Below, piece after piece: positions 13,642-21,549 of a stretch of 34,980 nt of DNA. The translations under genes and the position numbers were made by a program. The stretch spans positions 1 through 34,980 of IMG/VR virus record IMGVR_UViG_3300020156_000465; one strand, given 5' to 3'. Source of the stretch: a virus. The stretch's first letter is position 1. The number at the start of each line of letters is the position of its first letter. The notes beneath the pieces are model-generated. The model did not search any database. It saw only the letters and a list, made by a program, of their open reading frames with translations, and was not told the origin of the DNA.

Positions 13642-15291
13642 ATGTCTGCCCTCAACTACGTCCCGCCCAGGTCCATTATCGACGAGATCTGGGACACCGA
13701 AGCACTCACCACCTTCGACCCGCTGGCCGATGGCCTACTCATGTCGCATCAGCGCGCATGGGTCGCTGATGAGAGCGAGCTGAAGATCGCCGAGAAAGGC
13801 CGCCGCACCGGCATCACCTGGGCCGAGGCGTATTCGTCGGTAATGACCGCTTCGGCCGCCAGGTCGGCTGGCGGCGACGATGTGTGGTACATCGGCGACA
13901 CCAAAGACAAGGGCCGCGAGTTCATCAACACCTGCCGGGGGTTCGCCGAGAAGATCGCCGGCGAGCTGGTGGAGGTCGAGGAGTTCCTGTTCGACGACGT
14001 CGAGGTCGACGCGGCCGGCAACGTCACCACCAAGCAGATCAGCGCCTGGCGTATCACCTTCGCATCGGGCTTCCGCATCTCGGCGCTGTCGTCCAACCCG
14101 GCCAATATTCGCGGCCTGCAGGGCGTCGTCATCATCGACGAGGCCGGCTTCCACAAGGACGTGGCCAAGGTGCTGGACGCCTGTCTGGCGCTGCTGATCT
14201 GGGGCGGCAAGATCCGCATCATCAGCACCCACAACGGCAAAGCGAACCCGTTCAATACCCTGATCAAGGAGGTGCGCGAGGGAACCCGCATCGGCCGCGT
14301 CCACACCATCCCCTTCGACCAGGCGGTGGCCGACGGCCTCTACGAGCGCGTCTGCGCCGTGCGCGGCTGGAAGATGAGCCCGGAGGGCAAGGCAGCCTGG
14401 TACAACAAAGTTCGCAAGTCCTATGGCTCGCGCACCGATGCCATGCGCGAGGAGCTGGATGCCATTCCCCGCGAGGGCGAAGGCACCATGATCCCGCTGG
14501 CGCTGATCGAGGCCGCGCAAACCGACAAGTACCCGCTGGTCCGTTGGACCAAGCCCGATGCCAGGGCCGGCAAGGACTTCGTCGACTGGACTGAGTTCGA
14601 CCGCCGCGAGCACATGCGGCAGTGGCTGGCCGAGTACGTCACTCCGCTGCTGGAAGCCCTGCCCGCGAACGCCGATTGCGCCGTTGGTGAGGACTTCGCC
14701 ATGCGGCAGGACCGTACCGACATCGCCGTCGGCTTCACCGACGAGCGCTTGGTGCGGCACGCCGCGTTTCTGGTTGAATTGCGTGAGTGCCCCTACGACC
14801 AGCAGAAACAGGCGCTGTTCCACATCTGCGACTTCCTGCGCGGCAAGCGCCGCTTCAGTCGTGGCGTGCTTGACGCCAACGGCAATGGCATGGTGCTGGC
14901 CCAGGAAGCCCGCCAGCGCTATGGCGAGGACCGCATCCTGGAGCTGATGCCCCAGGACAAGTGGTTGCTGCGAGAGATCACCCCGCTGTTCGCAGCTGCT
15001 TTCGTCGACCGTACCATCCTGATCCCGCTGCACAAGGACGTGCGCGACGACGTCCACCAGTTCCGCTTGGTCAACGGCGTCGGCAAGATCCCCACCGACG
15101 TCCGCACCGAGGGCACCGATGGCGGCCGGCGCCATGCGGATGCGGCGGTGGCCATCCTCAACTTCTACGCCGCCACCTTCGGCGCGGTGGTCGAATACGG
15201 CTACGAAGCGGCGCATCCGCACACCACCGATAACCCCCATACCGCCCCCGACGACGATGACGACGTCGGCTTCGGCGCTGGAGCCTATTGA
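13642..15291 (+). CDS. large terminase subunit (Mu gp28-like)
   Basis: 549 residues. The ATPase half has a Walker A-like K52-GRRTGIT-59 after the Q-motif-like LMSHQRAW, and Walker B GVVIIDEAG (161-169, D166/E167). A coupling motif IRIISTHNGKANPF follows near 191-204. The nuclease half shows AVGEDFAMRQDRTDIAVGF, SRGVLDANGNGMVLAQEA and GGRRHADAAVAIL, supplying the acidic residues of an RNase H-like nuclease. It cuts and translocates phage DNA into procapsids headful-wise, as in Mu. The acidic tail (DDDDDVG) is not conserved as far as I can judge. Confidence 0.95.
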   Translation: MSALNYVPPRSIIDEIWDTEALTTFDPLADGLLMSHQRAWVADESELKIAEKGRRTGITWAEAYSSVMTASAARSAGGDDVWYIGDTKDKGREFINTCRGFAEKIAGELVEVEEFLFDDVEVDAAGNVTTKQISAWRITFASGFRISALSSNPANIRGLQGVVIIDEAGFHKDVAKVLDACLALLIWGGKIRIISTHNGKANPFNTLIKEVREGTRIGRVHTIPFDQAVADGLYERVCAVRGWKMSPEGKAAWYNKVRKSYGSRTDAMREELDAIPREGEGTMIPLALIEAAQTDKYPLVRWTKPDARAGKDFVDWTEFDRREHMRQWLAEYVTPLLEALPANADCAVGEDFAMRQDRTDIAVGFTDERLVRHAAFLVELRECPYDQQKQALFHICDFLRGKRRFSRGVLDANGNGMVLAQEARQRYGEDRILELMPQDKWLLREITPLFAAAFVDRTILIPLHKDVRDDVHQFRLVNGVGKIPTDVRTEGTDGGRRHADAAVAILNFYAATFGAVVEYGYEAAHPHTTDNPHTAPDDDDDVGFGAGAY

Positions 15292-15293
15292 CC

Positions 15294-16859
15294 ATGGCCC
15301 AATTGCTTGACCAGTACGGCAATCCCATCGACACCTCGCGACTGACCGAGGAGGAGGCTGGGCCGACGGTGGCCGGCGTGCGCCAGGTCATCAGCGATCA
15401 CCCGTGGCAGGGCATGACGCCCAGGCGCTTGGGCCAGGTCATGCTGGCTGCCGAGGAAGGTGACGCCGACGCCTACTTGGAGGTGGCCGAGGAGATCGAG
15501 GAGAAGGATCTGCACTATCGCGCGGTCATGGGCACCCGCAAGCTGCAGGTCAGTCAGCTGCCGGTGACCGTCGAAGCCGCCAGCGACGAGCCGGCCGACC
15601 AGGAGGACGCCGATTTCGTGCGCGAACACCTGGTCGATACCGGCGTGGTGTCCGACTACCTGTTCGACCAGCTGGATGCCCTCGGCAAGGGTTACAGCGT
15701 TGGCGAGATCATCTGGAAGCGTGACCTGCTGTGGCTGCCCACCCGTATCGAGTGGCGCGACCCGCGCTGGTTTGAGTTTGCCCGCGACGGCCGCACCTTG
15801 CTGCTGAAAGGCGGTGTCACCGGCATCGGTGCGGCCGAGCCGCTCAAGCCCTATGGGTACGTTGTCCACTATCACAAGACCAAGTCCGGCCTGCCCATCC
15901 GGGGCGGCCTGGCCCGGCCGGCGGCCTGGCTGATCCTGTTCAAGGTGTTCGACGTCAAGTCCTGGGTCGAATTCCTTGAAGGCTTCGGCCAGCCGGTGCG
16001 CCTGGGCAAATACAAGCCCGGCGCCAGCAAGGAGGACAAGGCGGCGCTGCTGCGCGCGGTGCGGTCCATGTGGAAGGACTCGGCCGCTATCATCCCCGAC
16101 AGCATGCTGGTGGAGTGGCTGGAGGCCAAGGTCACCGGCAACACCACCTTGCAGCAGGATTTCGCCGACTGGGTCGACCGCCAGGTGTCCAAGCTGGTGC
16201 TGGGCCAGACCGGCACCACCGACGTGGGTCAGCACGTCGGCACGGCCAAGGCGCACGACAAGGTCAAGGATGACATCGAGCGAGACGACGGCAAGCAGTC
16301 GGCCAACAGCATCAACGACTGCCTGGTCCGCCCGACCATCGACCTCAATCGCGGCCCGCGCAAACGCTATCCCCGCGTGAAGATCGAGCGGCCCGACGCC
16401 GTCGACCTCAAGCTCTACATGGAGACGGTGGAGAAGTTCGTGAACCTGGGTGGCCGGGTCGAGGCTTCGGTGGTCGGCGACAAGATCGGCCTGCCCGATG
16501 CCCCCGAAGCCGGCAAAGACGGCAAGCAGGTCTACCTGCTGCGTCCCGCCGGCACCGCTCAGCCTAAGTTGGCCGGCGATGCCGGTACCGGCAGCGATCT
16601 GGTCGACCTTTCGACGGCCAACCAGCGGCCCGACGCCGGGAGCGATCCCATCGACGACATCGAGCAGACCGGCCTCGATGGCTGGGAAGAGCAGATGGCT
16701 CCAATGATCGACCCGGTGCGGGCGCTGATCGATGGCGCGTCCAGCTACGAGGAGGCCATCGCCGGTCTCAAGGGACTGAAGATGGACAACACGCGCCTGG
16801 TCGAGGCCCTGACCAAGGCCATGTTCCTGTCGCGCGCCGCCGGCGACCAGGTGGACTGA
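15294..16859 (+). CDS. portal protein (DUF935, Mu gp29-like)
   Basis: 521 residues from ATG 15294; a TTG at 15288 is upstream in frame but overlaps the previous stop and has no advantage. The family pattern is clear: LLDQYGNPI at the start, AAEEGDADAYLEVAEEIEEKDLHYRAVMGTRKLQVSQLPVTV, then LGKGYSVGEIIWKR, PYGYVVHYHKTKSGLPIRGGLARPAAWLILFK and KSWVEFLEGFGQPVRLGKY. The portal dodecamer forms the DNA channel at the head vertex. The stop overlaps the next start (TGATG). Confidence 0.95.
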   Translation: MAQLLDQYGNPIDTSRLTEEEAGPTVAGVRQVISDHPWQGMTPRRLGQVMLAAEEGDADAYLEVAEEIEEKDLHYRAVMGTRKLQVSQLPVTVEAASDEPADQEDADFVREHLVDTGVVSDYLFDQLDALGKGYSVGEIIWKRDLLWLPTRIEWRDPRWFEFARDGRTLLLKGGVTGIGAAEPLKPYGYVVHYHKTKSGLPIRGGLARPAAWLILFKVFDVKSWVEFLEGFGQPVRLGKYKPGASKEDKAALLRAVRSMWKDSAAIIPDSMLVEWLEAKVTGNTTLQQDFADWVDRQVSKLVLGQTGTTDVGQHVGTAKAHDKVKDDIERDDGKQSANSINDCLVRPTIDLNRGPRKRYPRVKIERPDAVDLKLYMETVEKFVNLGGRVEASVVGDKIGLPDAPEAGKDGKQVYLLRPAGTAQPKLAGDAGTGSDLVDLSTANQRPDAGSDPIDDIEQTGLDGWEEQMAPMIDPVRALIDGASSYEEAIAGLKGLKMDNTRLVEALTKAMFLSRAAGDQVD

Positions 16860-17728
16860 TGGCTGACCGTCCCCAGCGCGAGTTCACGCCCAAGCCGGGG
16901 TTCCGCTTCGGTGATCCCGCCGATGGCTCACCCCGCATCGGCCCGTCGCCGGAAGTGCTGGCCTACCTCAAGAACAAGGGCTGGAAGCCGGCCTTCAGCT
17001 ACAAGGACGTCTGGGGCGAAGAGCACGCCTTCGCCTTCACCGTCGCCAAGGCGATGGAGCTGGACGTGCTCACCACCATCCGCGAGGCCCTTGAGAAGGC
17101 CCTGGAAGAGGGCATCCCGTTCGAGCAGTTCAAGAAGGATCTGGAACCGAAGCTGCGCGAGCTGGGCTGGTGGGGCCGCAAGAACATGGTCGACCCGCTG
17201 ACCGGGGAAACCGTCTCGGCGCGCCTCGGCAGCCCCCGGCGCCTCAAGACCATCTATTGGGCCAACACCCGCTCGGCCCGCGCCGCTGGACAGTGGGAAC
17301 GGGCGCAGCGCACCAAGGACGCCCTGCCGTACTTCATCTATGAGCTGGGGCCGTCCGAGCGGCACCGGCCCGAGCATGCCAGCAAGTCCGGCCTGATCCT
17401 GCCCATCGACGATCCGTTCTGGGATCACTGGATGCCCCAGAACGCCTGGGGCTGCAAATGCAAGGTCCGCCAGATCGGCGAGGCCGAGGCGGGCCGGAAG
17501 GGCGGCGTCGGCACGGCGCCGCTGGTGCCCACCCGCACCTGGCGCAACAGCCGCACCGGCGAGGTGCTGCAGGTGCCCGAAGGAATCGATCCCGCCTGGG
17601 ACACCAACCCGGGCAAGCATCGCCAGCAGAACCTGGACCGCATGCTCGCCGGCAAGCTCAAGGAGATGCCCGCCGACCTGTCCGAGGTGGCGATCCGCGA
17701 CATGAAGGCGTCGGGACGGCACTCTTGA
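16859..17728 (+). CDS. head morphogenesis protein (Mu gp30/F, SPP1 gp7-like)
   Basis: 289 residues. The SPP1 gp7/Mu F-type signature is present: KPAFSYKDVWGEEHAFAFTVAKAMELDVL, then RRLKTIYWANTRSARAAGQWERAQR, RHRPEHASKSGLILPIDDPFWDHWMPQNAWGCKCKVRQI with the conserved W-G-C-x-C. It is a minor capsid protein needed for head assembly. The Mu order continues portal-F here, but the gpG-type protein that follows F in Mu is moved to 21549. A 319-bp gene-free stretch follows. Confidence 0.92.
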   Translation: MADRPQREFTPKPGFRFGDPADGSPRIGPSPEVLAYLKNKGWKPAFSYKDVWGEEHAFAFTVAKAMELDVLTTIREALEKALEEGIPFEQFKKDLEPKLRELGWWGRKNMVDPLTGETVSARLGSPRRLKTIYWANTRSARAAGQWERAQRTKDALPYFIYELGPSERHRPEHASKSGLILPIDDPFWDHWMPQNAWGCKCKVRQIGEAEAGRKGGVGTAPLVPTRTWRNSRTGEVLQVPEGIDPAWDTNPGKHRQQNLDRMLAGKLKEMPADLSEVAIRDMKASGRHS

Positions 17729-17825
17729 GCCCTCGCAACGCTGACCGAAATGGAAAGCCCGTAGGGCGGCCGAGGACGCCAGGAAGGCTCTCAGCCGCCA
17801 CCATGTTAGCGGCCATGACGTTCTC

Positions 17826-17855
17826 ACCGCTCTCAGGCGCTCTCAATCGCTCTTA
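17826..17855 (+). repeat. three tandem 10-bp repeats with CGCTCTCA core
   Basis: CGCTCTCA at 17828-17835 and 17838-17845 and CGCTCTTA at 17848-17855 are spaced exactly 10 bp, so each unit would face the same side of the helix. A related GGCTCTCA lies near 17788. This could be a protein-binding array upstream of the late promoter, or decay of an old coding sequence. Confidence 0.5.
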
Positions 17856-17937
17856 AACGGCTAATGAAGCCTCACCATTGGGAGCTATTCCATTGCGCCG
17901 GTAGAATGCCTCTTGCGAGGTAGCCAAGCCGAAGGCA

Positions 17938-17951
17938 GGATGCCGGCATCC
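17938..17951. repeat. 14-bp perfect palindrome
   Basis: GGATGCCGGCATCC is its own reverse complement. It ends 22 bp before the late-promoter dyad and lies in a gene-free region. A dimeric regulator site is possible; a chance palindrome of this size in a 35-kb window is also conceivable. Confidence 0.45.
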
Positions 17952-17972
17952 CCCACATAGCCAAGACCATAG

Positions 17973-18018
17973 AGCGGAAGACTTCCGCGCGGTCCCATTT
18001 GCGCCATCGCCATACCTT
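17973..18018 (+). promoter_or_regulatory. putative activator-dependent late promoter of the head/tail operon
   Basis: Dyad GCGGAA (17974-17979), GAC, TTCCGC (17983-17988), then GCGG and a -10-like TACCTT at 18013-18018. It matches the site before the lysis operon in 18 of the first 19 positions, with identical distances to the -10 (39 nt from dyad start) and to the start codon (74 nt). The predicted RNA start near 18025 leaves a leader of about 23 nt. Mu has a C-activated promoter at the same place. Confidence 0.62.
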
Positions 18019-18047
18019 TCCGGGGTATCTCCACCTCGGACCGGGTC

Positions 18048-19214
18048 ATGACGAAGGTCATCCATGATGTGACGGACGAACAGGGTACCGCGCTGGCCAC
18101 CGCCAGCGCGGTCGTCCTCCCTGAGGGCCAGGTGCCCGAGTGGGTCAAGCTGTTCGGCTATGGCACCGTCCTGGGCCGCGACGGTCGCGGTCCCTATACC
18201 GTGCGCGACCAGGCCCACGCCCAGCAGATCGTCGCCACCACCCTGACCTACCAGGCCGGCGCCGACGCCCCCGTCGATTACGACCACCAGACCCAGCGTT
18301 CCGAGAAGAACGGCCAGCCCGCCCCGGCCGCCGGCTGGTTCAAGGGCTTCGATGTTCGCCCCGACGGCCTGTACGCCCGCACGGACTGGACCGCCAAGGC
18401 TGCCCAGCACCTGGTGGACAAGGAGTTTCGCTACATCTCCCCGACCTTCACCCACACGAAGGACGGCACGGTGATCAGGATCGTCGGCGCGGGGCTGACG
18501 AACCTGCCCAACCTGGAAATCCCCGCCATTGCCTCTCAGACCATCACTGGAGATCCCATGGACCCCGAAGAGCTGCTCAAGCAGATCCGGGCGGCGCTGG
18601 GTATGGCGGCGGATGCGTCCGTCGAAGCCATCGCCACCCACTGCCAGAAGCTGACCGCCGGCGCCGGCACCGTTGCCAAGCTGCTGGGCCTGCCCGCCGC
18701 CACCCCGCCCGACCAGCTGGCCACCGCTGCCCAGGCCGCCGTGACCGCCCTGGCCAGCACCCTCAAGGTGACCGGCGACGCCACCATCCCGGCGCTGACC
18801 ACCGCCGCCCAGCAGCTGAACACCCAGCTGACCACGGCCAACCAGGTGGACCTGACCAAGTACGTTCCCATGGACGTGCACCTGGCGGTCGCCGGCCAGC
18901 TGACCGAGCTGCAGAAGTCCACCGCCACCAACGAGGTCGCCGCCGCCGTCGACCAGGCCATCAAGGACGGCAAGCTGATGCCGGCCATGAAGGAGTGGGG
19001 TCTGGCGCTGGCCAACCAGAACATGACCGCCTTCAAGGACTACGTCGCCAAGGCCCCGGTTCTGCTGTCCACCGCCAGCCAGACCCCTCACACCCCGGCG
19101 CCGCCGGCGGCCACCGCAACCCAGCGGATGGATGCGGACGTCCTGTCGATCTGCAACCAGCTGGGCACCGACGCCACCAAGGTCGCCGAGGGCCTGAAGA
19201 AGGAGGGCCTCTGA
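18048..19214 (+). CDS. phage protease/scaffold precursor (Mu gene I-like)
   Basis: 388 residues. The N-terminal 165 residues form the Mu I-type protease: EWVKLFGYGTVLGRDGRGPYTVRD (31-54), PVDYDHQTQRSEKNGQPAPAAGW (76-98, with a conserved Asp-His) and DKEFRYISPTFTHTKDGTVIRIVGAGLTNLPNL. The C-terminal 220 residues are Ala/Thr/Gln-rich helix typical of scaffold. The start lies 74 nt after the promoter dyad, as for the lysis gene. The protease matures the head after assembly. An internal start at 18558 probably gives the scaffold alone. Confidence 0.93.
   Translation: MTKVIHDVTDEQGTALATASAVVLPEGQVPEWVKLFGYGTVLGRDGRGPYTVRDQAHAQQIVATTLTYQAGADAPVDYDHQTQRSEKNGQPAPAAGWFKGFDVRPDGLYARTDWTAKAAQHLVDKEFRYISPTFTHTKDGTVIRIVGAGLTNLPNLEIPAIASQTITGDPMDPEELLKQIRAALGMAADASVEAIATHCQKLTAGAGTVAKLLGLPAATPPDQLATAAQAAVTALASTLKVTGDATIPALTTAAQQLNTQLTTANQVDLTKYVPMDVHLAVAGQLTELQKSTATNEVAAAVDQAIKDGKLMPAMKEWGLALANQNMTAFKDYVAKAPVLLSTASQTPHTPAPPAATATQRMDADVLSICNQLGTDATKVAEGLKKEGL
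18558..19214 (+). CDS. scaffold protein from internal start (Mu Z-like)
   Basis: 218 residues, in frame within the protease gene from codon 171. ATG 18558 follows GGAGA (18549-18553) and begins MDPEELLKQIRAALGMAAD just where the protease domain ends. Mu makes scaffold Z in the same way from inside gene I. The predicted product is nearly all helix, with repeats of Ala, Thr and Gln and a C-terminal QRMDADVLSICNQLGTDATKVAEGLKKEG that probably binds the capsid protein. Inferred from ribosome-binding site, position and analogy. Confidence 0.7.
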   Translation: MDPEELLKQIRAALGMAADASVEAIATHCQKLTAGAGTVAKLLGLPAATPPDQLATAAQAAVTALASTLKVTGDATIPALTTAAQQLNTQLTTANQVDLTKYVPMDVHLAVAGQLTELQKSTATNEVAAAVDQAIKDGKLMPAMKEWGLALANQNMTAFKDYVAKAPVLLSTASQTPHTPAPPAATATQRMDADVLSICNQLGTDATKVAEGLKKEGL

Positions 19215-19624
19215 TGGTCGCTCTGACCTCCGAACGTCCCAAGACCGTCGAGCGTGACGGCAAGACCCGCCACACGCCGGTGGCCGCCGGGGTCAAGCTG
19301 TTCGCCGGCGCCATGGCCGCCGTCAATGCCGCCGGCTTCGCCGTTCCGGTCACCGCCGCCGCCGGCCTCAAGGGCCTCGGCCGCGTCGAGGAGACCGTGG
19401 ACAACAGCGCCGGCGCCGACGGCGAGCAGATGGTGCGCACCACGCGCGGCGTGTTCGCCGTGGCCAACTCGTCGGGCGCCGACGAACTCACCCGCGCCGC
19501 CACCGGCAGCCCGGTCTACGGCGTCGACGACCAGACCGTCGCCAAGACCGATGGTGGCGGCACCCGTTCCGCCATCGCCACCCTGTTCGACGTGGACGCC
19601 GCCGGCGTCTGGGTCGAGTTCTGA
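19214..19624 (+). CDS. capsid cement/decoration protein (DUF2190-like)
   Basis: 136 residues starting by TGATG overlap with the scaffold stop. Beta-rich, with AAGVKLFAGAMAAVNAAGFAVPVTAAAGLKGLGRVEETVDNSAG and TRGVFAVANSSGADELTRAATGSPVYGVDDQTVAKTDGGGTRSAIATLFDVDAAGVWVEF. This fits small cement proteins encoded just before the major capsid gene in many Mu-like phages. They probably sit on the outside of the head and stabilise it. Confidence 0.8.
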   Translation: MVALTSERPKTVERDGKTRHTPVAAGVKLFAGAMAAVNAAGFAVPVTAAAGLKGLGRVEETVDNSAGADGEQMVRTTRGVFAVANSSGADELTRAATGSPVYGVDDQTVAKTDGGGTRSAIATLFDVDAAGVWVEF

Positions 19625-19636
19625 TCGGAGTACCCG

Positions 19637-20662
19637 ATGCGAAAGACCTTCCTCACCCTCTTCGGCCTGGCGGTGGTTCTCGGCTTGGCCGCCCTGTTCG
19701 GCGAGCCGTCGCACGCCGCCACCCTGGACTCCCGCGCGCTGGGCCTGATGGCGTTCGGCGGCATCAGCGTCAACGCCGCCAACATCCGCGCCCTGTCCGT
19801 GTCGTTCCGCGACATCTACAACTCGGTGAACGCTGCCACCCCCAACCGCGACCACTATCAGCGCCTGGCTACCGAGATCCCGTCCACGGCCAGGTCGAAC
19901 GAGTACGGCTGGCTGGGCGACAACTTCAAGATCCGCGAGTGGATCGGCGACCGCGTCCTGCAGAACCTGGCCACCCACAGCTTCACCATTCCCAACAAGC
20001 CGTTCGAGGGCACCATCGCCGTCGACCGCGATGACATCGAGGACGACAACCTGGGCGTCTACAAGCCCATGATCGGCCAGATCGGCGAGGGCGCGGCCAT
20101 CCACCCCAACGAACTGGTGTTCGACTGCCTGCGCCAGGGCGAGACCGCACTGTGCTACGACGGCCAGCCGTTCTTCGACACCGACCACCTGGGCTGGGAC
20201 GACCGGGGCAAGGAGATCTCGGTCTCCAACCACATGGGTGGCACCGGCGAGCCTTGGTTCCTGCTGTGCACCATGCGCCAGCTGAAGCCGCTGATCTTCC
20301 AGAAGCGCCGCAACTACCAGTTCGCCTACATGGACTCGCCGACCGACGAGTACGTGTTCACCGCGAAGAAGTTCCGCTACGGCGTCGACGCCCGCGTCAA
20401 TGGCGGCTTCGCCCTGTGGCAGATGGCGATCATGTCGCGCCAGCCGCTGACCCACGACAACTACGCCGCCGCCAAGGCCGCCATGACGGCGATCCGCAAG
20501 CAGAACGGCCAGCCCGCCGGCTTCGCCGCCGACACGCTGATGGTGCCGTCCACGCTGGAGGGTGCGGCCCGCAAGATCCTGATCAACGAGACCAAGCCGA
20601 ACGGTGAATCGAACGAATGGAAGGGCTCTGCCCAGCTGTTCAACACCGTCTGGCTGGGCTGA
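19637..20662 (+). CDS. major capsid protein (Mu gpT-like) with N-terminal signal-peptide-like extension
   Basis: 341 residues. From about residue 43 (ISVNAANIRALSVSFRDIYNSV...STARSNEYGWLGDNFKIREWIGDR) the protein matches Mu gpT-type major head subunits through to the C-terminal WKGSAQLFNTVWLG. The first 28 residues look like a Sec signal peptide: MRK, a hydrophobic core TFLTLFGLAVVLGLAALFG and SHA-A as a cleavage site. The start is supported by GGAG (19627-19630) six bases before the ATG; the next ATG at 19748 (M38) has no ribosome-binding site. The extension is not expected for a cytoplasmic capsid protein. Confidence 0.92.
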   Translation: MRKTFLTLFGLAVVLGLAALFGEPSHAATLDSRALGLMAFGGISVNAANIRALSVSFRDIYNSVNAATPNRDHYQRLATEIPSTARSNEYGWLGDNFKIREWIGDRVLQNLATHSFTIPNKPFEGTIAVDRDDIEDDNLGVYKPMIGQIGEGAAIHPNELVFDCLRQGETALCYDGQPFFDTDHLGWDDRGKEISVSNHMGGTGEPWFLLCTMRQLKPLIFQKRRNYQFAYMDSPTDEYVFTAKKFRYGVDARVNGGFALWQMAIMSRQPLTHDNYAAAKAAMTAIRKQNGQPAGFAADTLMVPSTLEGAARKILINETKPNGESNEWKGSAQLFNTVWLG

Positions 20663-20673
20663 GGGGGCGCAGC

Positions 20674-21018
20674 ATGACCATCAAGATCCGCATCACCGCC
20701 AAGCGCGAGGGCGCCCGTCGCGGTGGCCGAGCCCACCACGGCACCGCCATCCACCCGCTGACCGAGTTCACCGCCGAGCAGCTGGAGCAGCTGCGCGACG
20801 AAGGCAACAAGGGTTCTGCCGCCCTGGTGGTGGCCGAGCTGGTCAAGAAGGACGGCGACCTGCTGGTGGTCGGCCCGTGGCCCCAGACCCGCGAGGATCT
20901 GCAGAAGCTGCTCGACCACGTCACCGACGATACCGAGGAGGACGGCTCGGAAGGGGCCGCCTCGGCCGCCGGTCGCAGGTCCAGGAGCAGGCCCACCGGC
21001 GAGCCGGCCAAGGAATAA
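20674..21018 (+). CDS. Mu gp35-like small head-region protein (putative)
   Basis: 114 residues. TIKIRITAKREGARRGGRAHHGTAIHPLTEFTAEQLEQLRDEGNK with a helix that ends LVVAELVKKD resembles small proteins encoded after the capsid gene in Mu-like phages (gp35/HI1506 type), which have a helix-extended-helix motif. The C-terminus is acidic and then basic (DDTEEDGSEGA...RRSRSRPTGEPAKE). GGGGGCGC lies before the ATG. Role in head completion unproven. Confidence 0.6.
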   Translation: MTIKIRITAKREGARRGGRAHHGTAIHPLTEFTAEQLEQLRDEGNKGSAALVVAELVKKDGDLLVVGPWPQTREDLQKLLDHVTDDTEEDGSEGAASAAGRRSRSRPTGEPAKE

Positions 21019-21035
21019 CCCCCGAGAGCAGGGGG
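21019..21035 (+). repeat. small hairpin after gp35-like gene
   Basis: CCCCC (21019-21023) and GGGGG (21031-21035) around GAGAGCA, directly after the stop. No T-run, so weak as a terminator. The gap to 21120 also contains GCCGGC and GGCCGGC copies. It could slow ribosomes or polymerase, or stabilise the upstream mRNA. Confidence 0.4.
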
Positions 21036-21120
21036 CGGGACAGAACGTCGCCGCCCCACCAAGCCGAACGGCGGCGCCGGCAATCCGGCCGGCGTCGCCA
21101 TCCTGCCCAGAGGAACGTCC

Positions 21121-21549
21121 ATGGTCTACGCCTCCCAGTCCGACATCATCGACGCCTATGGCATCGACCTCCTGACCATCGTCGCCGACCGCGATGGTGA
21201 CGGCGAGATCGATGCCAAAGTCGTCGACCGTGCCCTGACATCGGCCTCGGCCATCATCGACGCCCATGTTCTCGGCCGTTATCCCGCGCCCTGGCCGGCG
21301 GTGCCCGACCTGGTGCGCGATGTCTGCGTGGACATCGCCATCTACAAGCTATCTGCGGAAGGCAACGGCCTGACCGACGAACGCCGGCGGCGCTACGAGG
21401 ACGCCCTGGCGCTGCTCAAGCGCATCTCCAGCGGACTGGCGGATCTGGACATTCCCGCCGCCACATCGGCGCCCGCCATTCCCGACAGTGGCGTGATGCT
21501 GGATGAAGCGCCGCGCATGTTCGGCCACAACGCCCTGCGAGGCTGGTGA
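21121..21549 (+). CDS. DUF1320 (Mu gp36-like) head-tail connector protein
   Basis: 142 residues from ATG 21121, preceded by AGAGGA. The family pattern is clear: YASQSDIIDAYGIDLLTIVADRDGDGEIDAKVVDRALTSASAIIDAHVLGRYPAPWPAVPDLVRDVCVDIAIYKL, ending with a Arg-rich RRYEDALALLKRI helix and PRMFGHNALRGW. The DRDGDGEID loop looks like a calcium-binding EF-hand loop but is common in this family. The protein probably lies at the head-tail junction. The stop overlaps the next start (TGATG). Confidence 0.88.
   Translation: MVYASQSDIIDAYGIDLLTIVADRDGDGEIDAKVVDRALTSASAIIDAHVLGRYPAPWPAVPDLVRDVCVDIAIYKLSAEGNGLTDERRRRYEDALALLKRISSGLADLDIPAATSAPAIPDSGVMLDEAPRMFGHNALRGW

Larger units (their letters stand above)
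17729..18047. other. 319-bp gene-free region upstream of protease gene
   Basis: The only stretch above 300 bp without a supported gene. It holds three tandem 10-bp units (17828-17855), a 14-bp palindrome (17938-17951), the late-promoter cassette (17973-18018) and a small inverted repeat ATACC/GGTAT (18012-18016/18024-18028). It is less GC-rich between about 17845 and 17910. The place corresponds to the Mu late promoter PI ahead of gene I. No tRNA or terminator with a T-run was seen. Confidence 0.7.

Noticed and set aside
21175-21225. EF-hand-like DRDGDGEID loop in the gp36-like protein
   Set aside because: A usual feature of DUF1320 proteins as I know them, so not evidence of a special calcium function here.
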